Source of the DNA: Anas platyrhynchos
Taxonomy: Eukaryota > Chordata > Aves > Anseriformes > Anatidae
Length of the DNA stretch: 64,000 bases
Assembly: GCF_047663525.1 (NCBI RefSeq)
Contig: NC_092590.1
Location: 18,102,001-18,166,000, forward strand
Direction: 5' to 3'
Shown here one piece after another: positions 48,746 to 59,460 of this stretch. A model generated the notes under the pieces. The model was given only the letters and a program-made list of their open reading frames with translations. It was not told the DNA's origin and made no database searches. The translations under genes were made by a program, and so were the position numbers. Positions within the stretch are counted from its first letter, which is position 1, and the number at the start of each line of letters is the position of its first letter.

Positions 48746-51599
48746 GTAGGTGATGGACAATCAAAATGTAGATTGCTTCATGCTTGAGGCTGAAACCTTT
48801 TGATATGATGCCATTTTGTTACATGGGAAGAAATGAACGTTCAGGAGAGAATGTTTCCTTCCCTTACTCTCTCTCCTCCACTTTCTTTTGTGCTCTCACT
48901 TTGTCCTTCAGAACCTCATTTATCATGTTTCTGGTCTTACCTAGAGAGACTTCTTAGAATAGTTCTTTCCTGGCAAACGTTTTCATGAGGGCCTTCTTAA
49001 AAATGAAAGCTCCTTTGTCACAGCGTTTGCTTGTCTGATGGCAACATAGCATGAAAACATGGCAACATACATGAAAGCTCTAGAGCAGAAGAACCAAAAT
49101 GTTAAGGGTCAAAAAGCCCTGCAGGGCAGGGAGGATATTTTGAGTGTTTTTTTTTTCCCAGACTGGAATGGATGTCAGACTCACAACTCCTTCCTTGGCA
49201 AGGGCAAAACCTGTCAGGATGCGTAAAGGAAAGATACTGTGTAGTAAAGAAGCAGGTTTTGCTTTCACTGGTGCTGCTTCGAAGATCAAAGACCTCAGGG
49301 TTTTTCCTTCTCCACCCTGTCCTCGCCCACCTGCCGGTTTATGGCTGGTTTTTGTTTCGTTTCTCGTGAGAGGGTGTGGCAAGCAGTGCTCACAACCAGC
49401 TGAGATACTGTCTTGAGGCACGCGAGACATCACAATCTGGGCAGCTCTGGCACCACTCCCTACACAGGAAATACTTTGGAAGAGTTTCTGGCTTTCTGAA
49501 CAATAGAGATGGTTCAGGGCTCTTTGGATCTCGAGGTTGCCCTGCCCTCTTCCCCCTGAGCCAGCACTGGGAGCTAGGAGCTGTGTCCCCCCCCAGGCTG
49601 GGGGAGCAGGGCTCAGGCTGGTGTGCACCACCTAGGGATGGCTGCAGGCTGGCAGCTCCTCTTGCTTTCCTGCAGCATCCAATGCTGGGGACCTCTGGAG
49701 GCAGGAAGGAAAAAGAAACCACTTATCACAAAAAACAGTGACAAGGGCTAGTGCTCTCTCCTCAGCATCACAACTTTTTAATGGGCTCTTTCTCTGATGT
49801 GCTATGCAACACTGGGTGAAGCCAGGGATAGAAGAGTGGAGGCTTGTTAATCACTTTAAAAGTAGATGTTGCTGAATGTCTTTGCTTACTACTGTGCAAA
49901 TTAACCAAAAGAGGGAGTCTTGGGGCCCCTCACAGTGGATGTTTCCTGACAAAAATGAGGAACCCGTCTCAAAAGCCAGCTGAGACTGACCTTGTGGTTT
50001 GGACAAAAGCCAAGGAGCAGCTGAGTCTGTACAAAGGCAGGAGGTCAGCCAGTGGTGATGAAGAAGAGTTATCAGCCTTCATCCCCACGACCCCCCCAGC
50101 AACCACCACCAGAAGGCACTGCGCAAGCGCAGATGGGAGGAGTTTATGGAAATGACTTCTTGGAGCTTATTTTAATATGAAGCAAGGATAGGTTATGCGT
50201 ATGTATAGGCATATTGGGAAACTTCATGCATATGTAACTCTTTACTGCATATAACCAAAGCAAGTTGCCGGGTTGGGGTGTGCATGCCATTGGAAGCTAT
50301 CACACATGTGCCCGGCAACAAAATAAAAAATAAACCACATACCTACTTTATAACTTGTTTGCTTTGAGTTGTAGAGTTCTTCTATGAATCACGGGTTAAG
50401 GACATCTGCATCACATCTGTATGGATAACACATGGGGTTTAGAGGGCACAAGGCACTGGTACTGGCCTCACCTGGAGAAAGCAGGATGCAATCCTCCCCC
50501 CCAGCCTGCATTTGTATCAGAAAAGCCAGTAGGTAGGTAGGATTCAGCCATTATACCCCCTATTTTAAGATTCAAAAAAAGCAGTATCATGTTTTGAACT
50601 ACTTCAGGGTTTTATTTTTGTATATTTTTATTTTTTTACCAGGTTAGTAGCAAAATCTGATTTTCTAACTTGGTTAAGACATGTAAGCAGGTGTGACTAA
50701 AGCAAGAGGTGCTGGAACATAAGAAAAGCGGTGAGGTGCTTGTGGGGAGGCAGCAACATCACTACAAACTGGACATTTTAAGAGATGTAGGGCACACTGT
50801 CAGCACCTTGAATTTAAATGTGTATTGCCCTAAATTAAAAGCCCCATGTTTTTCCATGTTTCTGCTGTTAAAGGTCTTATGAGTCGAACAAAGCTCAATT
50901 TTACATCAGCTTTGAACTTTACCTGGGAAGCCTTATAGCTGCAAAACCCACAGTCAACAGAAGCTGTTAACAACCACCTGGATGGTTCTGGACAGCATGG
51001 AGTGGAAGGGATTGCTCAGGGAACATCTGCGGATTGGCGAGACGTTGAGCTCTATACTTACACAAATACATACGTACAAATACACATATGCATATTTCTC
51101 ACTGCTTTTTCCAGGAAAAGAGTCACACTAACAGAACAGTCTTTACAATACCCTATGTACTATGTACTCTATTAGGGGACTGAGTTGGGATTTAAGATTC
51201 TTCAGTGGAGATGGATGTCAAGTAATCTTCAGAGCCCCCTACAAGTCATACTTTTTTCTCACCACTCTGCCATCTCTCCATCTCTAACAGCAACACTTAT
51301 TAAGTCATGCATGGCAGCTGAGACAAAAACATACATGCATTTTAAATATATACACATATGCGTGTATATATATACACAGTCTGTGTGTGTGTGTGTGTGT
51401 ATGGCACAGATTTGGCATAAACGTAAGCAATCATTCTGTTTAAACTAACTAGCATTCCAACAGCAATGAAGAACTAAAGCCGTGAGTTTTGTGGCTGATA
51501 GTTGACTGACAAAAGGCAGCAAAAAGCTGTCAAGAAGATATCTTAGTCTGCTACCTCGTGTTGATTCTACTTTTCAGTCCACTGTGCCCTAACACACAC

Positions 51600-51750
51600 A
51601 GGGTTTTTTTTATTTATTATTTTTTATTTTATTTTATTATTATTTTATTTTATTTTATTTATCTACTTACGTTCTTCTCTCCTATTTAAGGGATTCACAG
51701 CATGACAGTTTACAAAGAAATTTTTTTTCTTCTTCTTTTTTTTTTTTTTC
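51600..51750. repeat. T/A-rich low-complexity stretch
   Basis: Runs of TTTTATTTTATTATTATTTT-like sequence, then near-pure T blocks. Confidence 0.85.
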
Positions 51751-52075
51751 GATTCATTGATGGCACTACACAACATTACACACAGATATTTTTAGTCAGA
51801 TCTGTATTGTAATAGTGACATCCACTGGCCAGTATAAACAGCACCAGGTTCTTTGATGAGTAAATACGGTAATTGATAGGGGCTTCACGTACCTAAACAG
51901 ATTCACTTAGAACAGTGTAAATAAAACTGACTGTAAATTATCCAGAAATACATGAAATATTTGAGAGATTATGGTAGTGTACTACCATATATTTTATATT
52001 TCAGCCTAGTGTCCCCAGGTAAGGTTAAAAAATATAACTAAATCACATATTGCAGCAATAGAAATCTAGTCTGAA

Positions 52076-52120
52076 AAATAATCCGTGAAAATAATCCGTG
52101 AAAAATAATCCATGTAAAAA
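52076..52120. repeat. Short tandem repeat, three copies of about 14-15 bp
   Basis: AAAATAATCCGTG is repeated, the third copy altered to AAAATAATCCATG. Confidence 0.75.
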
Positions 52121-52640
52121 ATAGTAATGATTAGAAGACACTTTTTATTCTGAACACATCTACTTTTTGGTCAGTCTAATAAAAAAAAAATGCAGAAATT
52201 CTCAGCATTTTAAAATTTAACTTAATTCTGGATATTTCAAAAAAGAGATTTATTTTTCACTAGGTCAAATTAATACCAGAGGTAAAGACAGTGTCCTAAT
52301 GATATAATAGTACTAGCACAATAAGCAATGGCAAGAACAAATCACGCATGTGTTATAATGGAGTGAGGACCAGAGCCACCTCTTTAGAGATCAGCTGACA
52401 CTTTAGGATTATGAGTTTGCCAGACATTTACCACCCTCCCAGAATGTCAGAATAGTAAAGTATTTGAGAAATCAGGTGAAATTTTGAGAAAAAACAAAGG
52501 ATATAAATTAGTTTCCACTTTGCCCATAACTCATGAAACAATCGAATGGAAACAAATAAAAAGATGGCTGTGCATAAAAGCACTGTACACATGCATTCAT
52601 CTTCTGAAGAAAATAATGGAAAAACAGAATAAACCTAGAA

Positions 52641-52698
52641 AAGTTAAGCTAAGAGTTAAGAAGAGTTAAGCTAAGAGTTAAGCTAAGTATTAAGCTAA
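52641..52698. repeat. Tandem repeat of a GTTAAGCTAAGA-like unit
   Basis: GTTAAGCTAAGA, GTTAAGAAGA, GTTAAGCTAAGA, GTTAAGCTAAGT and ATTAAGCTAA follow one another with small length changes. Confidence 0.8.
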
Positions 52699-53659
52699 CT
52701 TCACAGGGGCAGGAAGAGCACAGCAAGGATGGCAATAACATACATCAGTTAATCGTGGTGTTGACGGATCATTCTGTAGGAAAGGGCTCGCAATGGGGAA
52801 ACTTTACACTGCAGCAAAGAGCCTGTGCTAGCAGAAGAGAGCAGCAGATGAGAGTGGGAGGCAAATGAGGAATGGAGCTTGGGTAGCTGAACTTTACTCT
52901 GACCTTCGTTTGTATTCTTTTTTCAGTACTGGAGAAATAAAGTGTGCCAACCCATGGTAAAGTATGGGGGCTAGAGGGAATGCTCACTGACGTCTAGCCT
53001 CAATAGCTGTTTGTTTCATATGACACACTTGTCATTTGGCCACCACTCACTGCTTTTGTTTGAGATGCAGATTTTGAGACTACACAGATGTGGCAGAGCT
53101 GGCAGGGCAACACTGGCACAAACTTTCCTATCTGTAGGGGGGCTGGAAAAAAAGATATTAAAGGCCAAGTTTTTGAAGGAACTCTAATATTTCCTTCCAA
53201 TGCCTTCCTTGGCCTGGGCACTGTCCCACACCTGCACATTCAGCCCTACGTTTTCCTCTCCTTTTCCATGGTTATTAGTTTAACTGAGAAGCCATGAGTC
53301 TCATGATTAATGTTGTCCTAGAAAGCATAAGAAATAACTCAGAACAGCTCTCCCCAAGTCTACTTCACACCAATTAAATATTTATGTGACCACAGGAGAA
53401 GGTATTTGATAGAGTGGGATTTCAGCTGGGTGAAAATTGTCACTATGATAAATATTTAATAATTTGTACAAACCAGTGCCTCTTGGAACAGTAAGAGAAA
53501 AGGAAACATCTGCTAGACAGAAGACACCTGGAATTCAGGAGGTTATCATCAGAGATATGTTTCCTTTCACCCTACTGCCATGAAACACCTCAAATAGCCT
53601 GGCTCTGTCTTCCTGAAAATCTCTTTACAGGTTTGGAAAACTGGTGTTCAATCCCTGAA

Positions 53660-53905
53660 AAGTTGTATTTTCTCCAGACTGAACAAGCCATGTTCCTCTG
53701 TTTCTCCTCACGGAGACAGTGCTCCAGCCTCTTGAGCATCTTGTTGTCCCTCTGCTAAATTTGCTTTGGTTTGTTGATGTCTGTTGTGAACTGGGAGACC
53801 TAAAACTGTATATTCTAGACTATGCTTTTATTGCAAGGGGTTATTTCCTCCTAGGTGCAGGACTTTTCATTTGTCAGGTATTACAGCACAGAAAACAGCT
53901 GTCTC
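53660..53905 (-). mobile_element. Old CR1 LINE fragment
   Basis: 'CTCCAGACTGAACAAGCC', 'TTCTCCTCACGGAGACAGTG', 'CTCCAGCCTCTTGAGCATC' and later 'GTGCAGGACTTTTCATTTGT' follow CR1 order read antisense. It is diverged and broken by small indels. Confidence 0.7.
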
Positions 53906-54623
53906 AGAAAATCACACAGAAGACATAGTAGTCCATTTCCCAAAAGATGGAAATAATAATAATATTATTAGATATTTTTTATGAGAGATCTCTTCCTAAT
54001 TTTCCAGTTTTTGAAAAAGCAAGCTATTAAGATCAGCTGTTGTCTTTCATCTCCAAGACTGTGCCCTCACCAAATTAAAATTAAAACCTAAAAACATCTA
54101 GGGAACTGCAGGGGAAAAATATATTATTATTATATTATTAGTATTAAAAAATTATATATATATATCATATTATCATCATCCATTTTACTTATTTTCTGGC
54201 ATCTGTAGGATCTAAACATTATGTCAGCTGCTGAAGATATAGAACTACTTCCAGAGAAACAAAGGCCACAAAATGAACTACATGCTGCTAGTATGTCTAT
54301 ATGCATTAGAAGATACAGCTAAATTAAGTTACCAGTACATTATATACAGCAATGCTATTCCTTTGATACTTATTTTCATAGTGTCTTATTTCTGATTCTG
54401 ATACGGTCATTACTGGACTGACTCCAAGAAAGGACCATCCTGTGATAGGAATGGCATGGGCAGTTTTCTGGGTTATATGAGCCTGGGAATAGAGGAACAG
54501 CACAGTTTTGTTTTAGCAGACAAGTTTTGATTGGTTGCAATATTTCAGTGGCTTCCCTAAGTCGTTCATAGTGACCCAAACTTGAACCCAGGACTATGCC
54601 ACAGCTGCTCTTCCCATCATGTT

Positions 54624-54658
<35 letters not shown>

Positions 54659-57480
54659 TTGTTTTTTTTTTTAGTTTTATTGTGTGTTCAAAATTACAAT
54701 ACAATCAAAAACACACCCCACCTGCAGATAACAGCATCTGGTTTTCTACAATGCAGCACCAGTGGCTGTTTCTGATCTGAAAATAACTCTTCTCAGAACA
54801 GTGGGAAAAAAACTAGAATAAAACAAGTAACAAATACTTTAGGAGCATGAGCTCAGATGGGGAGCTACCACCTATCAGAGCTTCCAGCTGATTCTAATAC
54901 CTTCTTCTCTCTAATTACAGTCTCTGTTACCAGCCTTCCTTTTCATTTCAGCAGTCAGTCAAGCAGGTGAGCTTCCATCACCATGATGCAACTATTAGAT
55001 ACAGCATTTTGGGTACAGCTCATCAGCCTGCTATATATAGAAGCAAGCTCCATCAGGCTTACTTTGTTTGGTAGGTATTTTTAATTGTGGTTATTTTAGA
55101 GGGGACTGGCCCAGCTTAAGGTACATTTGTGTCTTTGGATGGTTTGTTTGTTAAGTTTTAAGAAGGAATGAAGTCCTGAATTGTTGTCTTATGCTGCTGG
55201 AGTATACTTAAGAAAATTAGACTGTGACATTATGTGCTTAGCATACGGATGTGTCCAGAGGAGTGGATGTCTTCTAGCTCTACAGGTTCCTGTGTTTTGT
55301 TTGTTTGCCTGTTTTTTGTGGCAATCTACTTGCTGAAAGGAGTAGAAACAATTGTGATAGTCTTGAAAGAAACCAAAAAAAAAAAATAAGGTTTGTTAGC
55401 ATTTATATTAATCTATGCGTTTCAGGTGGTTCAGCAGCTACTATTTTGTTTTAATGGAATTTGGACAGGCAACCTCTGAAAAATAGGAATGGGACTTATA
55501 ACTATCATAGTTGAAGCTGTAGCATACTTTGAGTGTCTTAGTGATAGAGAGATGTCTGTAACACATCACTTAATGGTGGCTGGAAATGATGTGTGTTCCT
55601 AAAATGCAGGGGACTAGGAAGACGTCCTCAATTATGATTTGGTAATTGAGGGAGATCCTGGCTTTTGTGTGTTTATGTTGACTTATGAGCATTTATTGTT
55701 GTTTGCATTGTGGTATTTCTAGACCTTAAGACATACAGACTTAAGAACATAGCAAAAGGTAGTCTTTACTGCAAGACTTAATTCAATGCAGCAGAGATGG
55801 AGTACGTTCTTCTGGAAAATGCTATGTGTCTTTTATGTTCTGTCTCAAGTGAATGAGCTGTTTTACAATACTGTAGTTTGTGAAGTTCCATTGTAGTTAG
55901 TGTTTCATGTAAATGCTAACCTACAGTAGAAGGAAGAAAATCCATTTTGCGCTGCAGTTTGACTATTTCATCCTTTCTACTGCATGGACCTTACTACCTG
56001 ACCTTTGTCAGGCAGGACAATTTTGTAATGTGCAATAACCTGTCAGGAAAGGCTATGAATATCCTACTCCTTGAAAGGTTCTTGTCCAAATGCTGTTTAG
56101 AATAAACCAAACAGTTGAAAGACTAGTATCTAAGTAGCTTTTTAGTTGGTTTGCTTCCAATGTAAACAGTGATGACCAAAGTGATCATTCTGCAAGAGCA
56201 ACAAAATTTTTTATTGTTCCTCTTGATGCATGAAATGCGTGTCAAATTGTTTGAAAAGTGCAAGTTAGCTAGTAAAAGAAAGCAGTAATCATAGCAAAAT
56301 CAAAAAAAAAAAAAAGGAACTAAGAAAGGGCATTGAAAAAAAAAAATACATTTAATTGTATGTAATTACTTGATGCATGCTTTAACCAGAGGAAGAAAGG
56401 GAAAGGAGCATGCTAAATGGTTTTTGTAGGGCAGTTACACTAGATGATTTTTCCAAATGACTGAACTTGGTGTGAGTTTTGAATTAATAATAATAATAAT
56501 GTCAGATGTTTCTAGCTGTTTTTGAAAATGTTTATAACTTTTCTTCACTGTAATTAGTTAAAATGCTTTACCCTGTCCTTCACACACATTCACACGTTTA
56601 ACAAAGTTTACTTTCTTTTCTGGTTTGCAAGCCAATTATGTAGAATACAAGTCAAACAGAAACTGAAGCATCAAAATATGAGTAAAAAGGTAAAAAGCTT
56701 TGAGCCATGTGATGCTGTAGCTGTTTAAACATGCAAGTACTCTAAAAACTGAGCTGCTCAGATTAATGAGTTTTTGACATGCCAAGTTTGATATCTTTGA
56801 ATTAATTACAGACTAGCTTAAAGTAAGGATGTGTGTATTGCAGAGGAAAGTGGAAGCAGCCTGTGAGCAGGTTTACTGGTGTGAATTCAAATGCTCTTGT
56901 CTCTCTATAAGTAATCACAGTTGATTGTGCTAAATAATTAATAAATTGAAGGTTACTTCCTATGGGAAAATGATTAAAGTGATGAATAGGATGTGAAGTT
57001 TAGAGATGGAATAACTTATTCTATTTTATAATCACTTTTATAGTGGAGAAGTTCATGCAGATGTTTTCCTTTTTTGGGCTTAGGGTTAATGCAGGAAGAC
57101 AATGCTACTGGTGACAAGCAAGTGAGTGTATTGGTACGACTGGGATGAGGTGGGGGATTTGGATGTTCTGAGAAGTTGAGTGATTTTTCTTTTTATCTTG
57201 GCATTATCTGCTAAGCACCTCGTGCTTTTAAGGTGGTCAAGAAAATGCACAGTATTAATACTCAGTGAAATCTGAATGTAGATGACTTCTCTAAGTATGC
57301 ATCTCGGTGTGCGCACCATCGGGAGATGTCACTGAGGACCACAGATAGCTATTTTGACTGGAACACTTGTAATTTACAACGCTCTTTTGTGTCTCTGAAC
57401 TACTTTTAATCCAGAAAAAGTCTTAGACTTGTACTAAAGTTACATTCTAAAGGATATATTTATGTTCTGTTCTGAGGCTT
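53906..57480. other. AT-rich intergenic desert
   Basis: No gene recognised. T and TG runs lie at 54620-54672, ATT/TAA repeats around 53950 and 54125-54175, and an A run at 56303-56316. A weak exon-like block at 54921-54966 ends in GTGAGC. Confidence 0.5.
54620..54672. repeat. Poly(T)/(TG)n simple repeat
   Basis: About 25 T, then GTGTGTGTGTGTG, then another T run. Confidence 0.9.
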
Positions 57481-58655
57481 TGTCGCGTTAAAGGGGTGTA
57501 GCTGATTAACCGTTACGGGCCCGGTTGGATTCAGAGTACTGAACCAGTCGGACATTCACCAAAACTGGGGGTCCGTTCGGACATTCACCAAAAACGTAAT
57601 AACCGCCTGGGGGTCCGCTCAGACATTCACCAACAATGCATTAACCGTCTGGGGGTCTGGTTAGATTCAGAACACTGAACTATCACGGATAACCACCCTC
57701 ACCCTAGTTGCATTAATGAGAGCTATCACAATGCAATCAAGTATGGTTTATTACAGCAACAGATAATCAGGTTCTTTTGGGTTGCCGGTGATAGTGACTA
57801 TCTGCAAAAGCAAGCTAGTATGCATGAAATACACAGGTGTTATAGGTGTTACAGGGGTTCTAGGTGTGGGTTCTAGGTGTGGGTTCTAGGTGTGGGTTCT
57901 AGGTGTGGGTTCTAGGTGTGGGTTCTAGGTGTGGGTTCTAGGTGTGGGTTCTAGGTGTGGGTTCTAGGTGTGGGTTCTAGGTGTGGGTTCTAGGTGTGGG
58001 TTCTAGGTGTGGGTTCTAGGTGTGGGTTCTAGGTGTGGGTTCTAGGTGTGGGTTCTAGAAATAAACGCGTTAAAAGGATCAAAGACTCTATAGAGATTTA
58101 TAAGCAAATATTCAGATCTCACCCAAAGGAGTCCCGATGGGGGGGGAAGAGAGGCTCAGCCCGTCGACTGATCCCAGGAGTCAGGAGGTCCTAAGGATGT
58201 TGTATGTCCTCGGGATGGTATCTCCCCTGACGATGGTATCTTCCCTAACATCCCCTCTCTCTTGGGCCAATTTATATTATTTTCTATCTTTTAGGTGGAG
58301 CTTGAGTGGCTCTAGTCAAGCATATCTTAGTTATGATTGGTGTAAAGTTTTCCCGTTTCCGTTTAAAGTAATAGGCTCCGAGAAATTCAGAGCGCATGCT
58401 CAGTGAGGGGTGGTCGCACCTTGGAGGCGGGTAGCTTTTGGGATGGAGGTGTGTTTTGGTATTATAATGATATTATAATGAGCAAAAAGTACACTAGGGT
58501 ACAGCATTTGTCAAAACATGACAGGTCTTTGGCTTAGGGTGGCAAAAAGTGCAGCTTTGTGCACAAGAACAATCGAGGCCCCACCTGATTACAGAGCCTA
58601 GCCGTGGTGTCTCCACTCCACTCCACGCTCCGTGGTGTTCCTTAGAGCTAGCACA
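57481..58655 (-). mobile_element. Solo-type retroviral LTR fossil (avian ERV), minus orientation
   Basis: Read on the minus strand, the block starts near a TG, has a TATAAA (plus 58097-58102) and further on an AATAAA (plus 57747-57752), and ends near CA at 57481. This is the U3, R and U5 order. No internal retroviral genes are seen on either side, so it looks like a solo LTR of about 1.2 kb. I saw no clear target-site duplication, and the outer ends are estimates. The ERV class was not determined. The R part carries a 13-bp minisatellite, and the U5 part carries imperfect repeats of a GGACATTCACCAA-containing unit. It is a fossil non-coding element. Confidence 0.65.
57855..58058. repeat. 13-bp minisatellite, 15 full copies plus a partial one
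   Basis: GGGTTCTAGGTGT is repeated from 57855 to 58049 without a difference that I can see, followed by a 9-base partial copy. The preceding GGTGTTATA and GGTGTTACA segments look like degenerate seed units. It lies inside the LTR, between its TATA box and poly(A) signal. Confidence 0.95.
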
Positions 58656-58929
58656 CCAAGTTTCCCCAGCGCGATAGCATCTAAGGTTGGGAGCCTAGGG
58701 AATGCTCAGATAATGCAGTTATGCCCTACCCTGAAAGCCTCTTCAATGCTGTACCTTTTCCTTAAAAGTGTGAATGTTAGTTTTATTTTCCTAGTTACTT
58801 CAGGCATTTACACCACAGGCTTTATCAAACCTGACTCTGGACAGCACTGTAGCAGCAGCAATGTTCAAAAAAAAAGTTCAAAATACTGATGAACTTTTTA
58901 GCTGCCTTATGCTGAGCTACCACTGTTGC

Positions 58930-59460
58930 AGACCCACAGAATGGTTTGGGTTGGAAGGGACCTAAAGGATGATGTAATTCCAACCCCCCTGCCAGGGGCA
59001 GGAACACGTCCCACCAGACCAGGATCCTCAAAGCCTCATCCAGCCTGGCCTTAAACACTTTGAGGGATGAGGCATCCACAGCTTCAGAGAAACCTGTTCC
59101 AGTGCCTCAGTGCCCTCTGAGTAAAGAACTTCTTCCTGATGTGTAATCTAAATGTACTCCCTTTTGGTTTAAAGCTATTCCCCCTTGTCCTATCACTATG
59201 CTCCCTGGGGAGTTCCTCCACACCTTTCCTGTAGGCCCCTGTTAGGTACTAAGAGGCTGCTATAAGGTCTCCCCACAACCTTCTCTTCCCCAGGCTGAAC
59301 AACTCCAGCCCCCTAATCCTGTCCTGGAAGGAGAGGGTTTTTTTTCTTTCAAAAAAGTCATCTTTTTGGCCCTTCTCGGGACTCATTTCAATAGGCCCAT
59401 GTCCTTCTTGTGCTGGGGGCCCCAGAGCTGAACGCAGTGCTCCAGGTGGGGCTTCAAAGG
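58930..59460 (-). mobile_element. CR1 LINE 3' fragment
   Basis: This is the longest CR1 copy here. Read antisense it begins at the 3' end with 'AGAATGGTTTGGGTTGGAAG' and 'CCAACCCCCCTGCCAGGGGC'. It runs through 'CATCCAGCCTGGCCTT', 'CCCCTTGTCCTATCACTA' and 'CAGGCTGAACAACTCCAGCC' to 'TGCTCCAGGTGGGGCTT'. It is 5'-truncated like most CR1 copies and interrupted by a T run near 59338. Confidence 0.95.

Larger units (their letters stand above)
48746..53650. other. AT-rich intergenic desert
   Basis: No gene recognised. Short simple repeats are present: TATACACA and (TG)n near 51350-51400, a TTTTATTT-rich low-complexity stretch at 51600-51660, and T runs at 51720-51750. The longest frames lack family features. 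Confidence 0.5.

Noticed and set aside
48161-48787. 208-codon and 121-codon plus-strand frames over the 21-bp repeat
   Set aside because: Open because the repeat period is a multiple of three and the unit lacks stops. The first frame runs into a CR1 fragment, so I annotated the repeat rather than a gene.
49080-49740. Overlapping 183-codon minus and 121-codon plus frames
   Set aside because: No domain, signal peptide or splice support. They lie in moderately GC-rich intergenic DNA and neither resembles a known family.
51360-51402. Possible ORF with CVYIYTQSVCVCVC
   Set aside because: A translated TATACACA/(TG)n microsatellite.
57855-58058. CRISPR-like or telomere-like repeat
   Set aside because: Direct 13-bp units without spacers in a eukaryotic LTR; not a CRISPR array, and not TTAGGG.
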